From positions 1 through 64,000 of the forward strand of contig SGPL01000088.1 in NCBI GenBank assembly GCA_004802705.1: DNA of 64,000 bases. Reading direction: 5' to 3'. This document shows, piece after piece, positions 27,590 through 40,070 of the stretch; positions within the stretch are counted from its first letter, which is position 1, and the number at the start of each line of letters is the position of its first letter. Under the pieces are notes generated by a model. It searched no databases. It was not told where the DNA came from and saw only the letters and a list, made by a program, of their open reading frames with translations. This DNA is from Bondarzewia mesenterica. Lineage: Eukaryota; Basidiomycota; Agaricomycetes; Russulales; Bondarzewiaceae. Both the position numbers and the translations under genes were made by a program.

Positions 27590-28088
27590 GTCACTTTGCC
27601 TGAGGCGTGAACAGGCAGTGTGCAAATTTGAACGCTATCAGTGGGATACAAGGAGATTAGGGAGGTAAAGCTCGTCAATGGAACTNTGTAGCGCTGTGGC
27701 AGTTGTCTAGTGCGTGAGGTAAANGGAATCCGGAATAATTGAGATGGTAGAGTGAAAGGAAAAGGACCAAGTCGACTCTGTGCCATCGGTGCGCGCCGTG
27801 TTTGAATCTGACAAGATCACATTTTATATTCGAGTTCGCCGATCTCCCACTCATGCTAAANAATTAGCAGGATCTCCTCGACTTGTTGTGCCTTGAACAA
27901 TGCCTTGGTCCGAGTTTTTCGAGTTTTATAACGTTTATAATAACCTCTGTAGCAGACTGCTAGCAGTGATAACTAACATTAACTATGCATTAGACATTCA
28001 ATGCTACAACAAAATAGGCGGTTGCACATCCAGATATACTACAAATACTNTCCTGTCCAGCTCAAAGTCGCCAACCGTCCNTGGACGG
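27590..28088. other. Upstream region of the MAP kinase
   Basis: Non-coding between the MAP kinase start and the symplekin stop, both on the minus strand, with a few N bases. A/T-rich patches lie near 27900-28020. Confidence 0.45.
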
Positions 28089-31000
28089 CTACGAAGATGT
28101 CGGGCTCGTAGCAACGGGTTCCGGGGCTGGAGGCGGCGATAGCACCGGTGGAGGTGTTGGAGTTCCAGGATTCGATGAAGAAGACGGTGGTGCCGGCGCA
28201 GTCGAACCCGCAACAGCACTGGCACCTGTGCTGTCGTCCTCCCCAAAGATGTCCAGATACCCTGCCACCCTCGCTTTGTTACCAGCCTTCTTCATCACGT
28301 ACTCCCGCAAGCCCGCTTTGAGACTCGGCTGTTTGTCCACAAGCTCGCGGAGCTGCTCCTTGGGCAGTTGGAGAAGCGCGCCAAAGCTTGCAGGTGCGAT
28401 AACCTTGGCGCATCGTATGAACCCCTCCCACAGTGGAGGGTTCATCCAGATTTTTTTGGTAATGAGGCGCGAAAGCAGGGTAGTGGACACAAATCCAACC
28501 AGAGATTTGTACGTTGTCACAGCTTGAATGACCTAGAATTGCGAGTGGGTGTACTGATCAGGCTACCTTAAGAGAGACACAAATCCTCAAAGACGTACTG
28601 TCCGCAAGAAGAGCGTGGGAAGAACCGGCTCATCAACGATCTGCTGCATGACCACAGCAAGGATCTCGGATCTGAACACATCCGTCATCGAAAAACATAT
28701 TCCGATGGCTTTCCGAAAGTATTGTTAACCACACACCGTGTCACTCCGACGCGAGAAGAAACTTACCTTCGATAGCGCTCTTCAGCCCGATCTCCTTCTC
28801 GAAGTCATGCAGAAGCACCATGAGCTCTGCTGGGGTTAGCAGTTCGCTCTGCCTCACCCTTGGCAGATTGCTCGTCACACTCCCAAACGTCTGCGGTGGA
28901 GTCGTCACGATCGCTCCGAAAACAGATCTGACGAGGTTTTTCGGCTCGGGAGTCCCGTTCAGGATTGACACGATCTTCGGCAGGTGCTTCACGATGTCGG
29001 CCTTGTCCATCTCAGCGATGATGGGAATCAGGAACCGCGCGTCGAGGTCGCGTTCCGAGATGAGCGCCTTGACGAGTGCGACTAGCTGTGCCGATGGTCG
29101 GCCGTGTTCGGTGAAGATGGTCAGGACACGCAGAGCGAGTGTGTCGGCCCCTGGAGGGAATGTACGCATGATAGTCAGCAGTTTGCCGTTGTTCGGACCT
29201 AACGAGCGGACGAGGGCCGTGATGAGATCCTGGATGGCCTCTTGTACACTGACATCCATCTCGCCGTAAGCCGCAAAAATCCTATACACGCTCTCAGCAG
29301 AGCCCTTTATGAACTATAAAAAAGTGGAAATACTCACTCTTCGAGGAAATCTGAGACTTTCACAGACAGTGCGAATAGGAGCTCAACATGCTGCAACACT
29401 TGGGCCTTCTGCGCCGGCAGCTCCAGCTGTTCGGGTAAGTAAGGCGTTTGTAACAGATCCTCCTGTGGGAGCTGCCCATCCTCCATATTCTCCTCACGTG
29501 CACCATCTCCGTTCATCTCCACGTCCTCCGACCGCTTCTTCTCTGTGTGTGGCCGCGACTGCAGGCGGCGGAGCAGCTGCAACGCAAATTCACGGACCAT
29601 GCTGTCCATCGGCTGAATATCGCCCACCCAGCGCTTGACGGTGATAATCGCCGCACCGCGAGTGATCTTTTCTGGATGGGTTGTCAATTCGAGGAGGATA
29701 TTCATCGCCTCTACACGCATTGTGGGCCGCTGAGTGACGAAATGTCGAAGGGTGGTAAAGCCGACTTGCATCCTTTTCCCCCATGGGACGGTCAGTATCC
29801 TTCGCTCCAATTTTTTTCATGTAGCATATCCGACGCACCGATCGGGCTCTACACACAGATCCCGCAAAAGAGTGAATACGTCTGGGGGAACAGACGGTAG
29901 GTCGAGCAGAAATCTTCCAAATGTGCGATCCTTCCCATCTAGATGTGTTTGGTATGCCGCCACAATTTGATTTAGCCAGACGTCGTAATTTGGTCGCTGC
30001 CTCGCGCAAAGATGATGCATGTGAGATCTAATCAACTACCGCCGTAGATCAAAAAGCAGAATCGCGCACCCAATTCCTGTCCCGTGACATCCGGATCTGG
30101 TCATTATACCACTCCTCATTCATCCAGGTGGTGGCGAGTCGTATCCTACGAGAGTCTTTCTGAACATATTCTGAACGCAAGAATGAGAGTGGACAATGAC
30201 GTACCGCCCAGAGAAATCAGCCATCACATAATTACATAACGTTCTCCTCAGCCGATCCTGCCTCTCGTACAAACTTAGCATCTCGTCCTCCCTTACCTTG
30301 TCGTCGTCGTCGTCTCCTTTCCCCAACTCCCCCTTCACCTGGCCTCCATCCGCATCAGGATCAACCACCCGCGTGATCATCCTCACAACCAACAGCATCC
30401 ATATATCCTGCCCACCTCCACCCGCACTTGATCCAACAACGGCCAACTCATTCCCGCCGTTCCATATCCTCGAAACCGATCCCTTGACCAAGGCATCTCG
30501 CTCCAGATCTCCGAGTGCGCGAGGTGGGGGAATCTTGAGATCAAGAGACAGTAGGTCTTTTGTGTTAAGGGCCGCCACCGCCGCTAGCTCTTCGTCTTCT
30601 TGCATGGGCGCCAGCTGCAAAGCGTCAAGTTCATGAAAAAATAAATAAAAACAGCCAGCAGAGTCCAAGATAAAGCAGTGACGGACCTCAAGATTGAGCT
30701 TGTCAGGTTCGTACTCAATCTCGTCCTGGTCGATATCCATCTGTAGAGGATCGAGGGGTTCATCCTTCACGGCTACAGTGGGCGCTTCAGCTTTTGCTTC
30801 CGCCGCAGGCATCGCTAAGGGCATAGCTCCTAATGTCACAGTCGTTGGTTCGGTGACATCTGCCGGGAGCACAGTTGGTGGACCAGTGGGGATTACAGGG
30901 ACTGCAGTGGGCGCCACGACCGACGTAGCCGCGGGAGTCGGGGCAGGCGTTGCCATGGCCAGCCTACTGCTCTGTCTGTAGGCTTGCACGAGGCCCACCA

Positions 31001-32474
31001 GGACCCGTTCGTCGAATGCGTGCAGATTTGCGATGATCAACTCGGTAATCAGCTGTGCGGGCAAAGAGGTGAAGTCGAACTCTGACAGGATCGAGGTTGG
31101 GGGCGCAGGCGCCGCGACGGATGGAGGGGCCTGCTCGAGTTTCTGTCGTTTGACATCGACTTTGGTCTCCTCTGTAGGTGCGGATGGTGGTCGCTTGAGA
31201 GCCGCTCTGCGCGCCTTTTCGTCCGCGGCAGCCCTTTCCATTCGTGAGGCTTGAGCGGATAGAGCTTCTGTGATCTGGGACTGGAAGGGTGCTCCATTGG
31301 GAGAACTTCGTACAAGTTAGAGAGGCTCTTGGACGGGACAAAGGTGTACGTACCGGGATATATGCATGAGGAGTATGCGGACAGATCTCTCCACGCTTTT
31401 TATGCTGCTGTATGGGAGAGGTGCGAGAGCGGCTGGCGTCCACGACACAAGAGTCGAAACGACGATTTGCACAAGGTTTGGACGTAGCTTGATGAAATTT
31501 GCCCAGCTGTTCAATACAGCAGAGAGGATGTCTGGGTTTCTGAGTTCCGGCATTCCATCAGTTATACGGCTCAATTCAAATCTCACGACAGAAACGAAGG
31601 ACCATCACGCACTGATTCGTGTACAGGATCGTGACGATGCCTTCAATGAGCTTGCCGGCCTCCGCCTCGAGCTGCGCGACGGGGACAAACGGGTGGTCTG
31701 CAGGACACATGGACAGGTTTGGATCGTTCTTGTTTTGCAGCTAATATCATACACGGCGACGTAAGTGTCTAAATACAGAGCAAGAGGTGGGGCGTGCGCT
31801 ACCCTAGGATCTGCAATCCCCCGCGTCTGGACCAAGATGACTCGCTGCATGAACTTCACCGCCGACAGCCGGATGCCCGCGCTCACTGCCGGCGCCCAGA
31901 CAAAGTCCAGGATACGCATTTTGGCACGGGTAAGGATATCCCATTGTTGGCGATTGCTCCTGTTGGAGCAGCTGTGTGTGGTGGGTTCAAATGAATGAGG
32001 GGAGCGACACAAGACAAATGTAGAGAAATGAACGCACAAGAATCGAAAGAGTAAGGGATAGACAGTCGCGAACATCTGCACGACCATCTTGACGATGTGC
32101 GGACTCGGGTCGTTCAACAGCCCCACTAAAACGTCCAAGAATTGGGACGCCACTGTCATTGAAATAATAAATTTCTCTCCGGTCAGTCAAGTCAAAGAAC
32201 GCGCGGAGAACGTACGCTGTGTGCGCGCCTCGATTGAGAGTGAAGCGCGAGCCATCCCAAAATGCAGCAAGTCAAGAACCCATCGCTTGAGGAGAGAGTC
32301 ATACGCGCCTACGACACGCTGGATGATTGTGGAGCAGAAGATGGGGATCGTGCTGGGGTTGGCTTCGAGGAACTGTCGGACGGTCGCGAGGAGGTCGGCT
32401 TGCTCCTGCGAGTCTGCCTGCGCTTGGAGGGCGGCCTGAAGAACCTGCAGAGGGTCCCCTGCTTGTGAGGCCAT
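28089..32474 (-). CDS. PTA1: Symplekin/Pta1, mRNA 3'-end processing scaffold
   Basis: Thirteen exons (32216..32474, 32038..32152, 31803..31971, 31613..31740, 31354..31539, 30687..31305, 30205..30614, 30070..30145, 29839..29996, 29338..29799, 28767..29281, 28599..28708, 28089..28532) give 1,216 residues. The N-terminal 300 residues form HEAT-type helices (DPSPHIVKMVVQMFATVYPLL, PDILSAVLNSWANFIKLRP). A Pro/Ala-rich charged linker carries KRQKLEQ, a possible nuclear signal. The C-terminal symplekin domain has KALISERDLDARFLIPII and KKIWMNPPLWEGFIRC, then a Pro/Ser tail. Symplekin holds the cleavage-polyadenylation factor together and docks the Ssu72 phosphatase. The frame is intact. Start is the first ATG in frame. 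Confidence 0.93.
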
Positions 32475-32633
32475 CACACTTGACAAATGATTAAAGGCCT
32501 CTTGAGTTGGTCGAGTGCGTGTAGGATAGGTACAAAGGTAAGTAAATGGAGGGGCGACGGCACTCAAGAGTCAATACACAAGTCGCCTTTGAGACCTTCA
32601 GCGGAGTTTCAATTGTGCTTCACACTCGACGAG
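32475..32633. promoter_or_regulatory. Divergent promoter, symplekin (-) / V-ATPase G (+)
   Basis: The two start codons are only 159 bp apart, the tightest divergent pair in the window. No TATA box was seen on either strand. Confidence 0.5.
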
Positions 32634-33207
32634 ATGGTAGTTATCCCTTCTCACCTGCAATTTCTCAATCAATGGTTTAGGTGAACGACTGACCCTCTTG
32701 TGATCCAGGCTGCCCAACACTCTCAGGGAATACAAACGCTGCTCGAGGCCGAGAAAGAGGCTGCCAAAGTCGTCCAGGCAGCGCGCCAATGTACGTTCGC
32801 GCGTCCACCGCGCGCTCGTTCCGACCGAGATCCTGACACCTCACTCTCTCAGATCGTGTGCAGAGGCTAAAGGATGCGCGGACGGAGGCGACTAAGGAGA
32901 TAGAAGATTATAAGAAGCTGAAGGAGCAGGAGTTTAAAGCCTTCGAGGACTCGGTGCGCTCGCTCACCCATCACCCCAACTCCATGCGTCTCTCCGCTCA
33001 TCATGTATCCTTCCTTGAAAACTCCAGCACGCGGGGTCGACCCAGAGTGCACAGTCCGCTGTCGACAAAGAGACCGAGGTGAAGCTGCAGAAGATCACGG
33101 ACGCGTACCAAACCCACCAGGACCAAGTCGTCAAGAAGCTCCTCGACCGCGTCGTCCTCGTCAAGCCCGAACTGCACCGTAACCTCAAGAAAGTCGGTCT
33201 CGAATGA
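32634..33207 (+). CDS. VMA10: V-type proton ATPase subunit G
   Basis: Exons 32634..32636, 32709..32790, 32853..32953 and 33028..33207 give 121 residues. The first coding exon is the ATG alone; the intron begins directly after it. The protein reads SQGIQTLLEAEKEAA, then RVQRLKDARTEATKEIEDYK and QSAVDKETE, the standard subunit G sequence. It is one long charged helix, with length close to that of yeast Vma10. Subunit G pairs with subunit E to form the peripheral stalks that hold the V1 head against rotation on vacuolar membranes. No abnormality apart from the isolated start codon. Confidence 0.93.
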
Positions 33208-34220
33208 ATGAAATACCGAGCACTCTCATCTCAGCTATTAGTCTCATTCACGTCGACTACACCCCGCATCCCGCGCACATGGACGTTTCACGACAAGGCA
33301 GGCTTTACAGAATATAGCTCATGTACTTAATACGCGCCGCCGTGCGAGGAATCTTGACAGTCTGTCATCGATATCCTTAGATATCTTTTCGATATCAGTG
33401 AAAGCTCTCTCTATTCGATCGCCGGCATGCGGCAACGTGCCAACGGTATAGCGCGACGACAAGAGAAACCTCGTATGTATTGACAAGAATATCTAGATCT
33501 AGGCTTAATCCCTCTTAATATAGATGTCTGTGTCTGTGAACGGCCTGTCTCGCAGACAATTCGCCATACCCTAATAGCACGTTTCCCTCGCCGATCAGTC
33601 GATTAAACTCCAAGCTTTCAAGCTGCAAGTTCAAGCAGGATCCATCCATCAACCAACCATTTCCAGTTTGACCCATTGATTCCGGAATGCGTTCTCTCGA
33701 CAACAAAACTAGTCATATTAACTGCGCCAACCAGATCTTCTCCATCGCGATTCTCAACATCATCTTAACTTGCTCAAACATTTGCACAACGCAAAAATCC
33801 CGACGCAACTCATCCGACTAAATAAAATAAGTTAAAAAAATCCGCGTAAATAGAGCAACACGTATGGGCTATATAGTACATACGTACATTACCTTGCTTG
33901 CAAGGTTTATTGCCCCCTCATAATTGTGCCAGGCACCGAGCAACCTGGTACATATGTGCAAATAAAAACAGCCCTTAACCGGACCTAGCGTCTTGTCGAC
34001 GCTCGGAGGCACGCACAGCGTTGTCGACTGGACGAAAGTCACCCAATATTCTCCAGCCCGCCGTCTCGATACTGCGGGCCCTCGCGCTCACACATCATGT
34101 CTCCAAAGTCATGCATGTCTTGTCTTACTGACGTTTTTACTTTACAGATTCATTGACATTCTGTCGCAGACGATATCATCTATTCCCAGCCTGCCAACAC
34201 TGTCACAGGTACTAATGTGA
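33208..34220. other. Intergenic, no gene recognised
   Basis: A/T-rich in part (33700-33960). Open frames are short and lack motifs. No repeats or RNA genes seen. Confidence 0.45.
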
Positions 34221-34740
34221 TGGGTTGCAGGATTTCACAACCTTGGGGCTGCGCACTCACCCACATCCCTGCCTGGTCATTTCAACACGACGGCGCTTCG
34301 CCCCACATCCAGTCCCGTTGTTCCAACATGACGGGCCTGCACATTCGCCCACCATGCCCTCAGTCCCGTCGTTCCAACACGATAAGAACCCGCTGCAGGC
34401 GGCATCGTCTCGTGGCCATGAGGCCGTCGTGCGACTGCTGCTGGAGAATGGGACGGATATCAACGCACAGGGAGGAGAGTATGGCAGGCGGCGGCATCTC
34501 GCGGCGACGAGTCGATCATCAGGCTGCTGTTGGAGAAGACAGTGTGGACATCGACTCGCTGGGAGGAGAGTATGGAAATGCACTGCAGACAGTGTCAGGA
34601 AACGGTAATGAGTCACTCGTGAAGCTGCTGCTGGAGAAGAGCACTGACTCTAATGCACAGGGAGGATACTTCGGCAACGCACTGCCGGCGGCGTCGGTGC
34701 GCGGTCGTCGCAACCTGCCAGGGTGTCGCGCTCACCCATC
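34221..34740 (+). pseudogene. Ankyrin-repeat gene fragment, broken
   Basis: From about 34380 the plus strand encodes ankyrin repeats: NPLQAASSRGHEAVVRLLL, then DINAQGGEYG, ESIIRLLLE in a second frame, and GNALQTVSGNGNESLVKLLL back in another. The linking GGEYGNALQ element is typical of fungal ankyrin proteins (NACHT-ankyrin and similar). Near 34486-34495 the expected NALQ codons are missing, and an extra base near 34542 shifts the frame again. After about 34740 homology stops in repeat-like sequence. No N-terminal effector domain was found. About three repeats remain; function cannot be inferred. Confidence 0.65.
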
Positions 34741-34870
34741 ACGCCTCTGCCCCGTCGTTTCAACACGACGGGGCTTCGCGCTTGCCTACTACGCCCCCTG
34801 CCCCGTCATTCTAACCCGTGCTCGCCCACTTCGCTCCACCACGCCCCCTGCCCTCACCCTCGCCATCTTG
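34265..34870. repeat. Degenerate short repeats with hairpin cores flanking the ankyrin relic
   Basis: Imperfect copies of a unit with the core CCGTCRTTYYAACAYGACGG occur near 34270, 34313, 34364, 34751 and 34803. The best copy, 34749..34774, is an inverted repeat with a 10-bp perfect stem and 6-nt loop. Flanking sequence is also similar between copies (rich in CGCCC and CTTCGC). The repeats sit on both sides of the ankyrin fragment. No transposase or long terminal repeat is present. Confidence 0.6.
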
Positions 34871-34935
34871 ACATGGCAAGGGGCTGTCTTCGCTTACATG
34901 TCCCCGTTCTTGCCGTTTTGACACCGCTGAGTTTT

Positions 34936-35533
34936 CTCATCACAAGCTGAATCCGCGCGCTCCTGCCATCTGCTACTGCGCGTTCCCGTCTTCTGAAATA
35001 GGAGCGCATAGTGCGTCATCGAATCCTCCTAGTGCCCTTGCCCCTGCACGTACAAATGGCACCCGCCATGCCAGCATCAGCTGTTGGCAGGACGAAGAGC
35101 AATTCTCACCGTAATGCTGCGCCATAAATACGCGCACGCACATTATCGCCTTGCCCGTTCCGTCTGACTGGCATTGGGGATGAACCTGGTTCATCCATAT
35201 CACCCGGGGGGAGGGGGGGAAGTCGCGTTGCTTTTAATAAGCTATTTCATACTGTACAAATATAATACAAAATGTGGAAAAGTTCGTGGGGGATTTCGCA
35301 AGCAAGGTTGCTGCCGACGCAGTCGGCGCTCCCCTAGTTGGAGAGTTCGCCGTTAAATATTTAAATCTTTTTTGCTATAGTCTAATCAGTTGGCCGAGGT
35401 CGACACCACAAAATCCATCGACTTCGCGGAAACGCGTGAGCGTGAGAAAATGCCCTTCACTCTTGTGTGGCGCGGCCTGAGCCTTGATACCGTTCTGTAA
35501 CTGTACGACTCGGTGTTGACCCCACACTTCACG
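34936..35533. other. Upstream region of PAF1
   Basis: No recognised gene. A short plus-strand frame at 35274-35375 (KFVGDFASKVAADAVGAPLV) has coding-like composition but no partner exons. A G8 run lies at about 35212-35218. Confidence 0.4.
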
Positions 35534-37225
35534 ATGAGCTTCAAAAAAAAGGTATTCAATCATTTGACTGAGGTGTTTCCCATAGATTGAGTTTAGTTTT
35601 CTGCCAGTAAACTCGACCTCCTCGTCCGCGTCCGATATCAAAACCCTCTCCCCGCACCACCATGCCCTCCAAAGCTCCTTGATATCCCAACGAACCCGAT
35701 GCGCTACGCGAAACCCGAGTTTCTCGACGCGATAGCAAACGAGGTCCCTCTTCCCATGATTGTTGATGCTGAGTGTGGTATGCCGCTTGACCTTGGCAAG
35801 TGGGAAGCGCTCTGGGAGGAAGGCGCGGACGACTCTGGTACGTGCATGCGCTCCCGTCGACGTTCGGCTATATCGGTCCAACTTAAACTCGGTTGTGCTT
35901 TCTTTTAAAACGGCGATTTCGAATGCAGCGTTGAATCCGGACAAGAATAATCTTCCACCACTCGACCCGAAAGATCAGTTTCTCCTGCTCGATCCTTCGA
36001 GCTCGGTCAGTTTCACGAACGGGGAGTTCTCGCGCGGCGGTTCGGGCACATCAACACCGCTCCCCGCACACGTTTCCTGGCTCCGCAAGACGGAATACAT
36101 CAGCCGTGAGAGCTCGTCCACCGGCCCGCGCGTTGCAACATCAGAACTGTGCGTCGACCAGACTATCTCCCGCGCCCTGTCTTTCGTTGCTAATGAGGCG
36201 TTTTCCTCGACACAGGCAGGACCGAGAGGCTCCTGATATCTCGCACGAGGCGCAGTTGCGGTCTGTAGAGGCCTCGTTCGCCGCTGCGAATGATGGCTTT
36301 GACCTTTCGACTCTTCGACACCCCACAAAACCTGACGTCACGGCAGTGTCATCATACGAGATCCTACCGGACGCCGACATCTGGGCCAATGCCTATGACC
36401 TGTTCCGGTTCAGTGAACGTCCTGGCGATCGCCCGCCCGAAGTACGTCGCCCGCTCATATACCAATTTCACGCACTGACCAGCCCGTCTGATTTGACGAT
36501 GTGTATAGGTCGACGACCCGCGGCTCGACTGTGCGGTCATGCGACCTATGGAGGCCGATGGGGATCATTTCCTTGCATATTATCTCACGAAACAAGACGA
36601 GGCGGCCGACCGTTTCAAAGAGGCACGGTTTCGAACTAACATCGATACTGTGCTGGACGAATCAGATGTACGTGACCTATTTGCGACGACTTGCCAGACG
36701 GCGACAGATCGAACTCATGCGATGCGTGTGGTAGACGACGGAATTTCATTTTGTACGAGATTACGAGGTTGTCAAGGTCGAGCAGGAAGTTCCCAATGAG
36801 TTCTTGCTCGTGTTCGACGAGGGTGATATTGAGGTCGATGGGCCGCCGGGCAAGGGGCAACATCGTGAGGTTCGTGGGAAGGGCGCGTATTACAAGAACA
36901 TTGAGCGCAAAATGCTCTTGAAGAAGAAACGGACCGAGGTGCGTGTAGTTGCCCTCATCTCACATGTTGCTTCGAGTGTCTTATGGATGAACGGATTCTA
37001 CAGCCGATCGAACGCTTCCGAGACAAGTGGGCTCTCGTGCGAGTCGCACACGTGCCGCCGAACCCTGATGAGGCAGAAGAGCGGGCTGACGCGCTGGCGG
37101 AGGTCCTGGACCCTCTGTATCTGCTGCAGCGCGATGTCGATGCGGAAGGGGAGGTTGTGGAGGAGAGTATGCCGGCTGCTGCGCCGGTTGGAGTGGTCGA
37201 GATAAACGGTCAGCTCGATGTCTAA
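35534..37225 (+). CDS. PAF1: RNA polymerase II-associated factor Paf1
   Basis: Seven exons (35534..35551, 35597..35837, 35929..36148, 36216..36441, 36509..36667, 36735..36938, 36977..37225) give 438 residues. Paf1 signatures: KLDLLVRVRYQNPLPAPPCP at the N-terminus, MRYAKPEF, then EYISRE, and a C-terminal domain with YYLTKQDEA and KGAYYKNIERKMLLKKKR. The protein is the core subunit of the Paf1 complex, which travels with elongating RNA polymerase II and promotes H2B ubiquitination and 3'-end formation. The first exon encodes six residues. The frame is intact, with GT-AG introns. Its 3' end faces the eIF4E-like gene across about 320 bp of non-coding DNA (37226-37547). Confidence 0.92.
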
Positions 37226-37547
37226 GCATACATACAGCTTAGGTGTGTCTTCGTCCCGTGCGTTGGGCGATCTATACTCTTCTTAGAGTGAACTTGTGAG
37301 CTTCGACTGGTCAGGGCCGATCGGTCTGAGCCGCTGAGGTATGTATGTCGGGTAAGTCATCGCGCAAAACATATGCAGATAGAGCTACAGACGCCACTTT
37401 CGTCATTACGACTTTCTCTGCCCCTTGCTTGTTTTATGAAGTACAGATCTCGCACAAAGCAACGAAAAAGCGAGCGAACAAGACAAGCGTCCAGAGTTTT
37501 CTGCCCCTCAGCACAGGGCCAGCTCGCTACCAAGATCTCGCGGTATA

Positions 37548-38715
37548 TCATGAAAGAGGTGTACGATCGATAGCTGAGTTCCGGAAAGAAGATTTGTCCT
37601 GCATGGAGTCTGGACAGAGAGTTTCGGGAATTGGGATATGTGTTTTTTTGCAAATGGATAGACGCAGCGGGACGCACCATTGTTTGATTTATACTCCATG
37701 ACGGTCGTAGCAGGTAAGTTGAGCACGCGACGTATCATGTCCCTGTACGCCGTCAAGGGGGATGGTTCAGACGGTCAAAACGATTCCTGCAAGACAAGGC
37801 TGGGATTATTGAAGACGTACCTGATCCGTTCGCGCACCTTGGTGTCATCCACCCGATTCCACACACTCACTATGTCTTCACTCTGCCGCACGCTAATCGT
37901 ACACCCACAAATCTCAGGCCAGTCCTCTTCCTTGCTGTCTTTGCTCTCTTTCCCGTCCTTCGCGCCGCTCCGCCAGCTCTCGGCCTCGTCGGCTTTGCTG
38001 CCCACTTCCTCTGGAACAGTGCAGTCGGAGAACTGATCACCCACAATGGCGAGCACGAGGTCCTCCCACACGCGATCTGCGACGCCCTTGCGGAGGCGGA
38101 CGATCCACTTGCCGCCCGGGAGGTTGAGGGGGTCTTCCCAGACAGGTCTGCGGACGCCAGAATGGAAGAGCAAATAGTCGGTCGTGGGGAGGAGTGAGGA
38201 TGGCGGATGGAGGTGTGTCCAGAGGGACCAAAATGATTCGACCTGCGGGGGATGTGGGAGCGGTGAGTTCGGACGAGTGTACCGACATACAGTACGGTGT
38301 GGCGCGCACGGAGGAAAACGCGGATATTTTTTTAATTCCCTCTTCGTAGTTTGTGATCTTGTTTCCCGGGGCACGCTGCTGTCTGAACCAGAATACCCAA
38401 CTGTATGATAAATACATGGCACAGGGGAGTCAGGTTGAAACTTGGTGCAGAACGGAGACGAAACGGACAGACGCACGTATTGCGGAGTGGGTGCACGGAT
38501 GCTGCACCGGGAGACCCACCAGGCCCCGGACTTTTTTCTTTGGTAGAGGAGCGTTCTTCGCTTAGCGAAGTAGAGAAGTGCCTAGAAGGTATGCGCGGGC
38601 GCGGAGTTGAGGAAGGTAAGGTTGAGGTCGTGGTGGCGGACGCGGCAGATTGGTCCTTTTCTTTGTTTACGAGAAAGCGGGACTGAGTAGAATGGTTTGA
38701 GAAGTAACCTGCCAT
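37548..38715 (-). CDS. eIF4E-family cap-binding protein, type 2 (4EHP-like)
   Basis: Five exons (38477..38715, 38310..38400, 37821..38242, 37678..37742, 37548..37609) give 292 residues. An N-terminal Ser/Thr/Pro-rich region of about 75 residues precedes the cap-binding fold: WVFWFRQQRAPG, SFWSLWTHLHPPSSL, DYLLFHSGVRRPVWED and GGKWIVRLRKGVADRVWEDL. RRVLNLPATTVMEYKSNND closes it. GGKWIVRLRKG and the shape of the first Trp motif are closer to 4EHP/eIF4E2 than to canonical eIF4E. An acidic-basic insert (KDGKESKDSKEEDW) lies before the last strands. It should bind the mRNA 5' cap; whether it promotes or represses translation is not evident. Confidence 0.88.
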
Positions 38716-40070
38716 GAGAAAAAGCTAGCGAAAATATAATTTATGAGGGTGGTATCTCGACGCAGCGTTCGGGTGCAAACTGAGACGATGAGTGACGACT
38801 GCCAAATAATTCTAGTCTCCCTCGGACCCCGGAAGTCCACAGCCTCATACCATGGAGACTTCATCGACAACACAATGTCTATTGAAAGATATTATAACAT
38901 GCAAGGTTCTACAACGCAGAAACTGACGCAGTTGACTTGCTTCTCTGCGCTTTACTCGAGCCATGAACAGAGCCATTTTACGAAACATAGAAAAGCTAGA
39001 TGTTCGGGCCAAAGAAAACGCGGATGAAAACTTGCCATGCTGGTGAGATAAAGGAAGAGGATCCACTGGCTCATAACATCCCCTGTTGGAGCGCTGTCCT
39101 GGTGAGTAACTATCGGGTGCTTTCGTCGCATTCGCCTGTGCACGAGTCGTTCCACTGGATTGCGAGGTTCGAAAACTGAGGCCTTACACCTGCTATAAGT
39201 CAAATGCGACTGAACAGATGAGATCAGCGCTCTACCATGACTTGATATACCTGACGCGGTGGATTGGTGGTGGAGCCTGAGGAGAGATAATACATCGCAA
39301 GCAGAGATTATGTATATACAAGCGTGACAATGTCCATACCTTTAGCATCCAAAGAAACAAAAAAAAAAAGGGAGAGGGAGGTCTCATCAAGGGGAGGCGA
39401 GGATTTTATTTCAGAGGACAATACCTCCTTTTTTTGAAACCGCCAAACCTTGAGGCCTGATGGACCATACCCCCCAAGTTTTTCGCCACACCGCCTTGCG
39501 CTCAGCCTTCGATATTCAATTGCGGAGAGGCCCGGAGGAGGATGCGTACAGACCAATCCAGTTCGCGACGGCGTGCGTGAGTAGGATCAGATTTTCTCCT
39601 CTCCACATGCAACTGATCAAAAAGAATGTGATACGCTATACATACACATATAATTGTAACATACGCGCCTACAATGCTTGACAGAAATCTGCAACCGCGT
39701 CGATCAGTACCTCCAGCGTCTTTCGAATCACCGTATCTATACCATACAAGAGACGCACCTCCGAGTTTCCGTCGCTATGATAGGAGCGTCTCCTCCCGCA
39801 TTGTGTTAAGACAACCGTTCCCCCCCTCGCTCATTCTCTGACGATGATCCGTCATTGATGTCATGTCCGTCTGTCTCGGCGTGGTCTGAGATCAATGTGC
39901 CCCATTCTGTAACGGTACGCACCCGACTTCGGAGGTATTAGTCTGCCGTTGCTTTTGGGATGGATGGATGTGGACATTAGAAAGTATTATATCATCCGAT
40001 TGGCAACCCTGAGGTGATCGACGTACTCGAAAAGCACGAGTTGAGCAGAGCGATGGGTCAGCTAACACGA
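38716..40070. other. Long intergenic stretch, no gene recognised
   Basis: Contains A/T-rich sequence near 39290-39440 and 39600-39680, and scattered short open frames. No domain, repeat array, tRNA or rRNA signature was found on either strand. Confidence 0.45.

Noticed and set aside
35375..35944. 189-codon minus-strand open frame
   Set aside because: Antisense to PAF1 exons 1-3, whose spliced product is clearly recognisable.
39150..39182. tRNA-like GGTTCGAAA segment
   Set aside because: No matching T stem, acceptor stem or anticodon arm can be drawn around it.
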